Shown here piece after piece: positions 26,159 through 34,950 of a stretch of 64,000 bases of DNA. How positions within the stretch are numbered: position 1 is the stretch's first letter; each line of letters opens with the position of its first letter. Position numbers and translations under genes: made by a program. The notes below the pieces were generated by a model. It had not been told where the DNA came from, did not search any database, and saw only the letters and a program-made list of their open reading frames with translations. The DNA is from JAAYUD01 sp041907665. GTDB lineage: Bacteria; Bacteroidota; Bacteroidia; Bacteroidales; Bacteroidaceae. Location: the NCBI GenBank assembly GCA_041907665.1, contig JAYRGW010000012.1, positions 1-64,000 on the forward strand, read 5' to 3'.

Positions 26159-26785
26159 TTAACGTAGGTCTACGACTTCTACTTTAGGGTATTTCTTCTT
26201 ATTAAAAGCAAACATCGAATCGCTAAAGTCGGCACCCGCCTGATAGCCAGACACATTTAATATCGTACGGCTTCCATCACGACGAGTAATGGTAATAGAC
26301 TTGGGGGTATCTTTAGATGTGATAATAAGTGATATATGAGTAATAGTAGATTTTGAATTTTGTGCCGTCAATATAATCTCTTGACCTCCAGATTTAGATG
26401 TGCCCAACTTATAGTTGAATCCTTTCTGGTACATAGAAAGAATATAATAAGGATTAATGTTCTGCAACTCTGTCGCTGTAGGATGGCTGATATTCACTTC
26501 TTGATTCTTATAGATATAGTTCCATTGAGTCTTACCGTCAAACCAGATAGTACTAACCGGAGTTTTCAAAATAAATTTAGTACCCTTCAACATAATAGAA
26601 CCACGTGAAGCCGCCAGACTTTTACCGCCTTTAACAACCGACATACTATATTTTGCTTTAATGCCACTAGCGTTGCGAAAAGCGCTATAAGTACGGTCAA
26701 GTAAAGCTTTTGCATCGCCATCCTTTTGAGGGAAAGCAGATAATGCAAACAAAGTAGCTACTACTAAAAATAAAATTCTTTTCAT
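26159..26785 (-). CDS. LolA-like outer membrane lipoprotein carrier
   Basis: The 208-residue product has a signal peptide (KRILFLVVATLFALSAFPQ, about 1-20). The rest is a beta-rich LolA-type domain, with the early helix ALLDRTYSAFRN and strands such as GSIMLKGTKFILKTP and STIWFDGKTQWNYI. LolA ferries lipoproteins across the periplasm from LolCDE to the outer membrane. Position right after ftsK on the same strand (23 bases) is the usual LolA context in this and other phyla. Sequence similarity to E. coli LolA is expected to be low, so I call it LolA-like. Confidence 0.85.
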   Translation of the reverse strand: MKRILFLVVATLFALSAFPQKDGDAKALLDRTYSAFRNASGIKAKYSMSVVKGGKSLAASRGSIMLKGTKFILKTPVSTIWFDGKTQWNYIYKNQEVNISHPTATELQNINPYYILSMYQKGFNYKLGTSKSGGQEIILTAQNSKSTITHISLIITSKDTPKSITITRRDGSRTILNVSGYQAGADFSDSMFAFNKKKYPKVEVVDLR

Positions 26786-26808
26786 TGTTTTTTTTAATAA
26801 ATAAAATA

Positions 26809-29214
26809 CTATAAATAGTTTTTCAAAAATTCATCTAACATTAAGCCATCTTTAAACAACACCTCACGAGCCTTACTCCCCTCACTAGGGCCTACGACAC
26901 CAGCCTTTTCCAATTGATCCATTATTCGCCCAGCACGATTATAACCGATAGAGAACTCCCGTTGTATTTTAGACGTCGAACCTTGTTGAATAGACACCAA
27001 TAGATGTGCCGCCTTTTCAAATAACGGATCTAATTTATCCATATCGATATCGCCCAATTCTGAAGTGCCTCCGTTTTCATCAACATATTCAGGTAAATAG
27101 TAAGGAGTAGGATAACCTTGCTGTTCAGAAATGAACTGAGTTATACGCTCTATCTCCGGAGTATCAATAAAAGCGCATTGAACACGAACAGGATCGGCCC
27201 CTTGCAAAAACAACATATCACCACGCCCTATCAGTTGATTAGCTCCCGTACGATCAAGAATAGTTCGCGAATCGATAGCTGTTGTGACACGAAAAGCTAT
27301 ACGCGCTGGGAAATTGGCTTTTATAGTACCAGTAATAATATTGGTCGTAGGACGTTGGGTTGCAATAATCATATGTATTCCCACGGCACGAGCCTTTTGA
27401 GCAATTCGAGCAATAGGCAACTCAATATCTTTGCCGGCTGTCATTATAAGATCACCATATTCATCAATGACAACAACAATATAAGGCAAGAATTTATGTC
27501 CTTTCTCTGGATTCAAACGACGATTAATGAATTTCGCATTATATTCTTTTATATTACGTACATGAGCTTTCATCAACAGTGTATAACGATTATCCATTTC
27601 TACGCACAATGATTGTAAGGTCTGAACAACCTTTTTCACATCCGTAATAATAGGCATTCCACCTTCGGGGAGCTCAGCAAGATAATGATTCTCTATGACA
27701 GAATAAATACTGAACTCTACCATCTTAGGATCTACCAAGACAAATTTCAATTCGGCAGGGTGTTTTTTATAAAGCAAACAGGCTATAATCGTATTCAACC
27801 CAACAGACTTTCCTTGACCTGTAGCACCAGCGACCAGCACATGCGGCATTTTACAAAGATCAATCATAAAGACTTCATTCGTAATAGTCTTCCCCAAAGC
27901 AATAGGCAAATCGTAAGTAGATTCCTGAAACTTCGGGCTACCTATAATAGACTGTCCTGATACAATTTTCGGTTTTGAATTCGGAACTTCTATACCAATG
28001 GTTCCTTTTCCCGGGATCGGAGCAATAATACGGATACCCATAGCTGAAAGGCTCAAAGCCAAATCACTTTCAAGTCCACGTATTTTAGAGATACGAATAC
28101 CTTGTTGAGGAGTTATCTCATAGAGCGTAACCGTTGGGCCGACAGTAGCACGAATGCTACTAATACCAATACCGAAACTACTTAACGTCTTAATGATTTT
28201 ATTTTTATTAGCCTCCTGTTCTTCTTTGTCTATGGTAGGTTCACTATCATAATACTTCATCAAGTCGACTGTAGGGAATTTATAACTTTCAAGATCAAGC
28301 TTCGGATTATAAGGTTCCTTTTCTACAGACTGATAATTTTCACTTTCATCTTCTTCTGTATCTTCTTCGTTCACCAATGGAGATACGACAACTGCCGAAG
28401 GAGCTGGATTCTCATATTCTAACGTTATTTGATCGCTATTAGCTGTCGTATCATCATCATTATCGATTACATCAGAAAACAAATCATCATCTTCTTGATG
28501 TACTTTAGATATTTGCTTGTTATTTACTACAGCTGCATGAACATTCTCTTCTGCATCCTTTCCTACAAAATCTGAAAAATAACCTTCCTCAACACTATTA
28601 TCATTAGCAGCTTGGTGCATCTTTTTAAACGAAAGTATAGAACGAATCCATATAATCGTTCTAGAACTGGCATATATCAAAAAGCAGATGGCTGTAAAAA
28701 CTAATAAAAGCCATACACCAGGATATCCGACCTGAGAAATAAGCCAAGAACTTACATGGTATCCATGCAATCCTCCCCAATAAATATATGAATCAGAAAG
28801 ATTTATAGTAACAAATGCTAAAAAGACAGAAGTCCATATCGTAAGAAGAGAACATATGATAAACCATCTCCACACACAAAACTGACGAATGCCCATCAAC
28901 CGAAAGCCGCAAACTCCCAAGAATATCAATATAAGATATGAAGCAGCTCCGAAACATTCGTTTATCATATAATTGGAAATAACAGCTCCTTGCTCACCCA
29001 CATAATTTTGGAATTGAGATGCCTTAATGGCCTTATCTCCTCTCGCAATCGCTTCGATCAGCCCTTGATCGGCAGCACCGGTAAAGAAGAATGAGGTTAG
29101 AGCCAAAAATAAGTATATTGTAAAGAGCATGAATATGAGACCGATGACGAAGCAAATCGTATCGCTCTTAAACAAGTCTTTATATTTTCCTACAGTACTA
29201 TTAGATATTCCCAT
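26809..29214 (-). CDS. ftsK: DNA translocase FtsK/SpoIIIE
   Basis: The 801-residue product has four N-terminal membrane spans (about residues 20-190), an acidic linker (about 195-300) and the motor. The motor's Walker A is VAGATGQGKSVGLNT, its Walker B is IVVVIDEYGDL, followed by IATQRPTTNIITGTIKANFP. The C-terminal gamma winged helix (about 735-800, LVSIQQGSTSKIQREFSIGY) normally reads KOPS sequences. It pumps chromosome ends through the division septum and activates dimer resolution. A -7 box TAAATTTG is at 29241-29248 on the minus strand, back to back with the DUF5063 promoter. Confidence 0.95.
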   Translation of the reverse strand: MGISNSTVGKYKDLFKSDTICFVIGLIFMLFTIYLFLALTSFFFTGAADQGLIEAIARGDKAIKASQFQNYVGEQGAVISNYMINECFGAASYLILIFLGVCGFRLMGIRQFCVWRWFIICSLLTIWTSVFLAFVTINLSDSYIYWGGLHGYHVSSWLISQVGYPGVWLLLVFTAICFLIYASSRTIIWIRSILSFKKMHQAANDNSVEEGYFSDFVGKDAEENVHAAVVNNKQISKVHQEDDDLFSDVIDNDDDTTANSDQITLEYENPAPSAVVVSPLVNEEDTEEDESENYQSVEKEPYNPKLDLESYKFPTVDLMKYYDSEPTIDKEEQEANKNKIIKTLSSFGIGISSIRATVGPTVTLYEITPQQGIRISKIRGLESDLALSLSAMGIRIIAPIPGKGTIGIEVPNSKPKIVSGQSIIGSPKFQESTYDLPIALGKTITNEVFMIDLCKMPHVLVAGATGQGKSVGLNTIIACLLYKKHPAELKFVLVDPKMVEFSIYSVIENHYLAELPEGGMPIITDVKKVVQTLQSLCVEMDNRYTLLMKAHVRNIKEYNAKFINRRLNPEKGHKFLPYIVVVIDEYGDLIMTAGKDIELPIARIAQKARAVGIHMIIATQRPTTNIITGTIKANFPARIAFRVTTAIDSRTILDRTGANQLIGRGDMLFLQGADPVRVQCAFIDTPEIERITQFISEQQGYPTPYYLPEYVDENGGTSELGDIDMDKLDPLFEKAAHLLVSIQQGSTSKIQREFSIGYNRAGRIMDQLEKAGVVGPSEGSKAREVLFKDGLMLDEFLKNYL

Positions 29215-29266
29215 CTATTCTATTTATATTTTTCAATCTGCAAATTTAGTAAAAAAAAGAATTTCA

Positions 29267-29297
29267 TTGGTGCGCCCGCAACTTTTTCTTAACTTTG
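29267..29297 (+). promoter_or_regulatory. Promoter of the DUF5063-exonuclease-RlmI unit
   Basis: TTGG (29267-29270) and TAACTTTG (29290-29297) are 19 bases apart. The -7 is a perfect match. Predicted start near 29302 is about 15 bases before the ATG. It is divergent with the ftsK promoter in a ~100-base gap. Confidence 0.65.
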
Positions 29298-29316
29298 CAT
29301 TTCAAATCGTAGAGAA

Positions 29317-29955
29317 ATGAAAAAAGAGAGCACAACTATTTTTGACCAAAACGTTATTGAATTCGTTACTGTGGCTGTGGGCTATTGCCATTTTTTAGAA
29401 CAATCCATAGATGGTTCCGATCGCCATAAATTCATTGACACCGCTATCAAAATATTGCCACTCCTATATGTTAAAGCGACATTACTTCCTCCTTGTACTA
29501 CTTTAGGAGTAGATGAATTGGAGTGCTACGTAACAGAAGACATTTACGAAGTACAGCGCATAGCTATCGCAGGAATTATGGGTGAAAAAGATGACTATCT
29601 CGATTCTTTTGTCACGGAATTAGAATATAGCGACGAACCTTTAAGAAAAAGTGTATCTGAAGACTTAGCGGATATCTACCAGGATATTAAAGATTTCGTT
29701 TTTGTTTTCAAGCTTGGTTTAAACGAGACGATGAATGACGCATTGGCTAAATGTGAAGAAAATTTCAAAATGGTATGGGGGCCGAAGCTCCTTAGCGTTC
29801 TGCGCACTCTTCACTACATCATGTATGCTGATGATGACCAAGGAGAAAATCTGAGTGAAGAAGAAATTTACAATAAAGAAGATTTATATTACGATGACCA
29901 AGAGGAAGGTCACAACAATGAAGGCGTAGATTGCCATCACCACCATGAAGAATAA
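29317..29955 (+). CDS. DUF5063 protein
   Basis: The 212-residue cytoplasmic protein is largely helical (about residues 1-165) and matches DUF5063, a family seen next to the exonuclease gene in Bacteroidales. The C-terminal ~45 residues are strongly acidic (ENLSEEEIYNKEDLYYDD) and end in a natural His cluster (CHHHHEE). The last codons overlap the next gene's start by 11 bases. Function unknown. The adjacent 3'-5' exonuclease suggests a nucleic acid role, which is inference only. Confidence 0.8.
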   Translation: MKKESTTIFDQNVIEFVTVAVGYCHFLEQSIDGSDRHKFIDTAIKILPLLYVKATLLPPCTTLGVDELECYVTEDIYEVQRIAIAGIMGEKDDYLDSFVTELEYSDEPLRKSVSEDLADIYQDIKDFVFVFKLGLNETMNDALAKCEENFKMVWGPKLLSVLRTLHYIMYADDDQGENLSEEEIYNKEDLYYDDQEEGHNNEGVDCHHHHEE

Positions 29956-30613
29956 AAAGGTCAATATGGTTTTAAAGAGGAAAATTACAAAAGAAGAAAT
30001 TCAGAAAATGCCGATTACCACCTTCGACGGTCGAATAATAGTAATTCAGACCGAAGAAGAGGCTATCAAAGCGGTCACTTATCTGAAAACATTCCCGATG
30101 CTTGGTATAGATAGCGAGACACGTCCTTCGTTTAGTAAAGGACAGACACATAAAGTAGCATTACTACAAATTTCGACGGACAACAGTTGCTTTCTGTTTC
30201 GTCTCAATATGATAGGTCTACCGCCAGCACTCATTTCATTACTCGAAGACAACCATATCATTAAAGTGGGACTTTCGCTACACGATGATTTTATGATGTT
30301 GCACAAAAGAGCCTCTTTCAATCAACAAAACTGTATCGAACTACAAGACTTGATTCCCCAGCTAGGCATCAAAGAATTGAGTCTACAAAAAATATATGCC
30401 ATTCTCTTTGGTGAAAAGATTTCAAAGTCTCAACGGCTTTCAAATTGGGAAGCCGAAATACTGAGCGACAAGCAAAAAATATATGCTGCTATTGATGCCT
30501 GGGCATGTATTCAAGTATATAGGCGGTTAATTCTACTAAAGCGGACATCCAACTACGATTTGGAGCCGGAACTTCAAGAAGAACAATCCCTGAATCAAGA
30601 AAAATTATCATAA
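29945..30613 (+). CDS. RNase D-like 3'-5' exonuclease (DnaQ fold)
   Basis: The product is 222 residues from the overlapping ATG, or 215 from an ATG at 29966. The DEDD-type catalytic residues are visible: Asp and Glu in MLGIDSETRPSF (Exo I), Asp in VGLSLHDDFMML (Exo II), and Asp in YAAIDAWACIQVYRRL (Exo III). There is no HRDC domain and no polymerase, so it is a stand-alone exonuclease acting on RNA or DNA 3' ends. It is translationally coupled to the DUF5063 gene and followed 21 bases later by the rRNA methyltransferase gene. Confidence 0.86.
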   Translation: MKNKKVNMVLKRKITKEEIQKMPITTFDGRIIVIQTEEEAIKAVTYLKTFPMLGIDSETRPSFSKGQTHKVALLQISTDNSCFLFRLNMIGLPPALISLLEDNHIIKVGLSLHDDFMMLHKRASFNQQNCIELQDLIPQLGIKELSLQKIYAILFGEKISKSQRLSNWEAEILSDKQKIYAAIDAWACIQVYRRLILLKRTSNYDLEPELQEEQSLNQEKLS

Positions 30614-30634
30614 TTTCATTATAATCAGACAATA

Positions 30635-31816
30635 ATGCACAGAGTATTTCTAAAGCCAAAGAAAGAAGAGTCGTTGCAAAGATTTCATCCTTGGATATTT
30701 TCAGGCGCCATTGCCAGTTTCGAAAACGGACAACCGGAAGAAGGTGAAATTGTAGAAGTATATACATCAAGAAAAGACTTCATTGCCGTAGGACATTACC
30801 AGATAGGTAGTATCGCCATTCGAGTATTGTCTTTTCAACAAGAGACGATCGATTATTGTTTCTGGAAAAAACGACTCGAGATAGCCTATACAATGCGCAA
30901 AAGTATTGGTATTGCAACCGCCCCTAGCAATAATACTTATCGCCTAGTACATGGTGAAGGAGATAATTTATCGGGCCTGATTATCGATATATATGATAAG
31001 ACAGCAGTCATGCAAGCTCACTCTCCAGGTATGCACTTTTCGAGAATGGATATTGCAAAAGCATTAATAGAAGTAATGAAAGGCCATCTAGACAATGTAT
31101 ATTACAAATCGGAAACAACATTACCATTTAAAGCCGATTTATTCCCCGAAAATGGTTTTTTGATAGGAGGCAGCGATAACAATATAGCAATGGAATATGG
31201 TCTGAAGTTCCATGTCGATTGGCTGAAAGGACAAAAAACAGGTTTTTTTGTCGATCAACGTGAGAATCGTTCTCTATTAGGGAAATATGCAGAAGGCCGC
31301 AATGTATTAAACATGTTTTGCTACACTGGAGGATTTTCTGTATATGCTCTACGTGGTGGAGCTCTATCGGTAGACTCTGTAGATAGCTCAGCAAAAGCGA
31401 TAGAATTGACCAACCAAAATGTAGCACTAAATTTCCCTAACGAAAAGAGACATGCTGCTTATGCCGAAGACGCATTTAAATTTCTCGACAGAATGGGCGA
31501 CCGTTACGATTTAATTATTCTTGATCCACCTGCATTTGCCAAACACAAAGATGCATTACGCAATGCCCTACAAGGTTATCGAAAGTTGAATGCAAAAGCA
31601 TTTGAGAAAATTAAACCAGGTGGAATTTTATTCACCTTTTCTTGCTCTCAGGTAGTTACTAAAGATAACTTTCGCACTGCTGTTTTCACTGCTGCAGCGT
31701 CAGCAAAACGTAAAGTACGTATTCTACACCAACTGACACAACCGGCAGACCATCCTATCAATATTTATCATCCAGAAGGTGAATATCTCAAAGGGCTGGT
31801 ACTTTATGTAGAATAA
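30635..31816 (+). CDS. Class I rRNA large-subunit methyltransferase, RlmI/YccW type
   Basis: The 393-residue product has an N-terminal PUA domain (about 1-75, HPWIFSGAIASFENGQPEEGE), a bridging EEHEE region, and a Rossmann methyltransferase (about 185-385). The SAM motif is NVLNMFCYTGGFSVYALRGG, the catalytic region DLIILDPPAFAKHK, and the m5C-type Cys lies in FTFSCSQVVT. E. coli RlmI makes m5C1962 in 23S rRNA, and the same modification is likely here. Its 3' end overlaps the convergent ppk1 3' end by 13 bases. Confidence 0.9.
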   Translation: MHRVFLKPKKEESLQRFHPWIFSGAIASFENGQPEEGEIVEVYTSRKDFIAVGHYQIGSIAIRVLSFQQETIDYCFWKKRLEIAYTMRKSIGIATAPSNNTYRLVHGEGDNLSGLIIDIYDKTAVMQAHSPGMHFSRMDIAKALIEVMKGHLDNVYYKSETTLPFKADLFPENGFLIGGSDNNIAMEYGLKFHVDWLKGQKTGFFVDQRENRSLLGKYAEGRNVLNMFCYTGGFSVYALRGGALSVDSVDSSAKAIELTNQNVALNFPNEKRHAAYAEDAFKFLDRMGDRYDLIILDPPAFAKHKDALRNALQGYRKLNAKAFEKIKPGGILFTFSCSQVVTKDNFRTAVFTAAASAKRKVRILHQLTQPADHPINIYHPEGEYLKGLVLYVE

Positions 31817-33876
31817 GCAGCTTTCTTTTCTTTAAGATAATTATAAAAATCATATTGGGCTCTGACGGGAATAGCATAAAAATTTCGCTTGAATATATTG
31901 CGAAGGTTCCCGTCTATCCAACAAGCTTTCTGGTTATCGGCCAATTGTAGATGAAGCATATCTATCAATTCCTTTTTCGAATTAGTATCTTTAATAGGAA
32001 CCACAACCTCTATGCGGCGATATAAATTTCGCCGCATCCAATCGGGCGAACCTAAATAAATTTCAGGATCGCCATTATTGGCAAAATACCAAACCCGTGC
32101 ATGTTCTAAGAAAGAATCTACAATACGAGTTACAGTAATGTTTTTACTATAAGAACGGCCAGGGATAAGACAGCATATTCCCCGTATAATAAGATCGATC
32201 CTGACTCCATGTTCAGAAGCTTCGTACAACAAGTCTATCATACGAGGATCTTGCAATGCATTTAGCTTAATAACCATTCGTCCAACCTTTCCGGCATCGG
32301 CAAAGGCTATTTCTCGCTTTATCATTCTTGTTATCTGATCGACCAGATTGAATTGCGCCACCAGCAAATGGCAGAATATAGGACGCTGAGATCCTGAAAG
32401 GAAATTGAATAGATCATACAATTCGGTTGCAATATTACGATCTGAAGTAAACAATCCAATATCAGAATAAGTATGGGCAGTCACTTCATTAAAATTTCCA
32501 GTTCCAACATACGAAAAGTCACAGAGAGAACGTCCCAATACATCCTTCTTCTGCCTCTTTACTAAAGCTACTTTTGCATGAACCTTTAGATTAGGCATAC
32601 TGAATACGATATTAATTCCTGACTTATGCATTTTCTCAGACGTTTCAATATTATTCACCTCATCAAAACGAGCTTTCAATTCAACAAAAACCGTTACTTT
32701 CTTTCCATTATTAGAAGCTTCTATCAAACTATCAATAACAGCCGAATTTTCGGCTACCCGATATTGCGTTAATAGTATCTCTTCGGTATAAGGGTCATGA
32801 GCGGCCTCGGAAAGAAAATGTATAAAATGATCGAAGGAAAAATAAGGAAAATAAATCAGCAGATCATGAATAGACACATAGTCGAATACCGATTGTTTGC
32901 GGTTCAAGCAATTCAGTCTCATAGGCTGAAAGTTGTGACTAATCTGCATTTTTTTATTCGGATTGGGCAAAGCTGACAAATCTTCCAAATTGAGATGACT
33001 TTCACCATAAACAAGTTCACTTTGATCTATATTGAAAGCCCCCATCAGATAGTGTAAGAAATCAACAGGCATCGAACGGTCGTATACAAAACGACAAACC
33101 GCCCCGATTTTTCTTTTCTTAACTTTCGATTTAATATCAGCCAGCAACAAGTCTTTGCTATCCGTATCTCTTATCATGATATCGGCATCTCTCGATATTT
33201 TGATACTATATACCGAATCTATTTCATATCCAGGAAAGATTTGCGCAAGATTGGCCACTATCACATCATCCAAATACATCAGATAGTAATTGCCACCTAT
33301 CCGAGGCAATTCAACAAAGCGTGACACTTCTGAAGCATGAGGCAGTTTAATAACAAAATAAAATAAATCAGATTCATGCTTCAATCTTACAGCAAGATAA
33401 ATACGATTGTCCTGTAAGAACGATTTCACACCCGAAGAGACGGGTACAGGCTGTAAGTAAGGAAACACTTCTTCCCTAAAATAACTTTGAATAAAATCGT
33501 GATGTTCTGGCACAACCAAAGGTGTCTGATTGAAATAAATATGATTGGCAGCCAAAGCCGGAATAATCTTCGTCCTATATATTTTCGTTCGGACATCCAA
33601 TTGCCTGTTGACCTCTGCATTTATCTCTTCTACCAATTCTGAAGAAGACTGAATAGAATATTCATCATTGCGCAACACTCCCGAAGCTGCGGCTCGATGA
33701 TCAGCCACACGCACCCGATAGAATTCTTCTAAATTAGAAGAATAAATCGAGATGAATTTGATTCTCTCATAGAGCGGCAAAGTGTCATCATCAGCCTCCA
33801 GAAGGACCCGAAAATTGAATGATAGCCAACTGATGTCGCGCTTAAAGTATTCGTATTTATCTTCCACAGTATCCAC
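31804..33876 (-). CDS. ppk1: Polyphosphate kinase 1
   Basis: The product (about 690 residues) polymerises the ATP gamma-phosphate into polyphosphate. Domain order is N (KYEYFKRDISWLSFN), H (head), then two PLD-like catalytic halves. The first holds EILLTQYRVAENS and the phospho-histidine region MPNLKVHAKVALV; the second holds ARVWYFANNGDPEIYLGSPDWMRRNLYRR. No ATG precedes the homology closely. In-frame GTG codons at 33900, 33876 and 33867 are candidates. I take 33876 because it lies ~26 bases after the predicted transcription start. An upstream ATG (34011) lies before the promoter and is not credible. Confidence 0.92.
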   Translation of the reverse strand: MDTVEDKYEYFKRDISWLSFNFRVLLEADDDTLPLYERIKFISIYSSNLEEFYRVRVADHRAAASGVLRNDEYSIQSSSELVEEINAEVNRQLDVRTKIYRTKIIPALAANHIYFNQTPLVVPEHHDFIQSYFREEVFPYLQPVPVSSGVKSFLQDNRIYLAVRLKHESDLFYFVIKLPHASEVSRFVELPRIGGNYYLMYLDDVIVANLAQIFPGYEIDSVYSIKISRDADIMIRDTDSKDLLLADIKSKVKKRKIGAVCRFVYDRSMPVDFLHYLMGAFNIDQSELVYGESHLNLEDLSALPNPNKKMQISHNFQPMRLNCLNRKQSVFDYVSIHDLLIYFPYFSFDHFIHFLSEAAHDPYTEEILLTQYRVAENSAVIDSLIEASNNGKKVTVFVELKARFDEVNNIETSEKMHKSGINIVFSMPNLKVHAKVALVKRQKKDVLGRSLCDFSYVGTGNFNEVTAHTYSDIGLFTSDRNIATELYDLFNFLSGSQRPIFCHLLVAQFNLVDQITRMIKREIAFADAGKVGRMVIKLNALQDPRMIDLLYEASEHGVRIDLIIRGICCLIPGRSYSKNITVTRIVDSFLEHARVWYFANNGDPEIYLGSPDWMRRNLYRRIEVVVPIKDTNSKKELIDMLHLQLADNQKACWIDGNLRNIFKRNFYAIPVRAQYDFYNYLKEKKAAYST

Positions 33877-33905
33877 AGCATAAAAGGTATTTATCTCCAC
33901 AAAAA

Positions 33906-33937
33906 TAAAGATAATATTTAAAATAAGTTCATACCAA
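33906..33937 (-). promoter_or_regulatory. ppk1 promoter
   Basis: The minus strand has TTGG (33934-33937) and TATCTTTA (33906-33913), 20 bases apart, one mismatch each to consensus. Predicted start near 33903. A plus-strand -7 box TATTTTTG (33951-33958) for the phosphoesterase gene lies alongside, making a compact divergent pair. Confidence 0.5.
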
Positions 33938-33980
33938 GACAATATTTTCGTATTTTTGCCAACACAAACAAATGACATGA

Positions 33981-34502
33981 ATGAAACGAATAGGATTACT
34001 TTCTGACACACATGCGTGGTGGGACGACAGATATCTTCAATATTTTAAAGAGTGCGACGAAATATGGCATGCCGGAGACATCGGTTCACTTGCCGTTGCT
34101 CAAAGGTTAGCAAATTTTCGCCCCTTCCGAGCTGTATATGGCAACTGTGATGGATTGGAGATAAGAGCATTGTATCCACAAATCAATCGTTTCGTTGTAG
34201 AAAATACAGAAGTTATCATCAAACATATAGGAGGATATCCCGGAAACTACGACCCTTCCATTCGCAATTCGCTATTTATTCGTCCACCAAAACTATTTAT
34301 TAGTGGACACTCGCACATATTAAAAGTGAAATACGATAAAACATTGGGTATGCTCCACATTAATCCGGGAGCAGCAGGCATCCAAGGTTTTCATCAGGTG
34401 CGCACATTAGTCCGCTTCGATATCGGTGATGGAAACTTCAGCAACTTGGAAGTCATCGAATTGGCAGAAGAAGAGGGGCACAAAGGTACTGCAACATTCT
34501 AA
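33981..34502 (+). CDS. YfcE-type metallophosphoesterase
   Basis: The 173-residue cytoplasmic protein has the dinuclear metal motifs of the calcineurin-like fold in order: LLSDTHAWWDD, WHAGDIGS, VYGNCDG, and FISGHSHILK near residue 110. The closing INPGAAG is typical of the YfcE/MJ0936 family. Such enzymes hydrolyse phosphodiesters, and the natural substrate is generally unknown. The gene is divergent from ppk1 and stands alone. Confidence 0.9.
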   Translation: MKRIGLLSDTHAWWDDRYLQYFKECDEIWHAGDIGSLAVAQRLANFRPFRAVYGNCDGLEIRALYPQINRFVVENTEVIIKHIGGYPGNYDPSIRNSLFIRPPKLFISGHSHILKVKYDKTLGMLHINPGAAGIQGFHQVRTLVRFDIGDGNFSNLEVIELAEEEGHKGTATF

Positions 34503-34637
34503 CCTTTCGAATCCATACACGAAAAAAGATAACAAAAGAAGACAACAATTAAGAATTCAAGCAAAAGATTTACAAGAGGTAATATTACCAGTTCTGTCAC
34601 TATTTTCGACCTTTTTTTAATTTAAAAAAAATCAACC

Positions 34638-34761
34638 GTATGTCACCGCCATAACTAACGGATGTTGTTGATAAAACTAACGTTAGTTATCCTAACAACT
34701 TCCGTTAGTTACCGCAGTAACATACGGAAGTTATGGCTACGACATACGTTAGTTTTTTCCG
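34638..34761. repeat. Nested palindromic repeat (GTTAGTTTTTTCCG family)
   Basis: Three concentric symmetries are visible. Outer arms GTATGTCACCGCCATAACT (34638-34656) and AGTTATGGCTACGACATAC (34729-34747) match at 16 of 19. Inner arms AACTAACGGATGTTGTT (34653-34669) and AACAACTTCCGTTAGTT (34694-34710) match at 16 of 17. The centre is the perfect palindrome ACTAACGTTAGT (34676-34687). The right end continues into GTTAGTTTTTTCCG (34748-34761), nearly repeated in the hairpin at 37067-37128. Confidence 0.75.
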
Positions 34762-34884
34762 TGTAGTAAAACACTTTGAATTTATTTATAATGCTCAAAG
34801 AATCGACAAGCAATCACCATAACAGTTTTCTTTACATATATTCTCATTCCAATTTCATATAATAAGAATATAGGTAGACTTAAC

Positions 34885-34928
34885 AAAAAAGAATACCGCA
34901 TCAGAAACAAATTGTTTTGATACGGTAT
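34885..34928 (-). terminator. pfkA terminator
   Basis: On the minus strand ATACCGTATCA pairs with TGATGCGGTAT (one G-U), with further pairs inside, followed by a T-run (plus-strand A-run 34885-34890). Confidence 0.85.
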
Positions 34929-34950
34929 CACATCATAAATATCTTTTATA

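Larger units (their letters stand above)
34503..34950. other. Intergenic gap with nested palindrome
   Basis: This 448-base gap lies between convergent genes. It holds the nested palindrome at 34638-34761 and the pfkA terminator at 34885-34928. The rest is AT-rich with no gene I can support. Confidence 0.7.

Noticed and set aside
33876..34011. 45-residue N-terminal extension of ppk1 from an ATG
   Set aside because: The extension overlaps the divergent phosphoesterase start and lies before the predicted ppk1 promoter; homology begins later.
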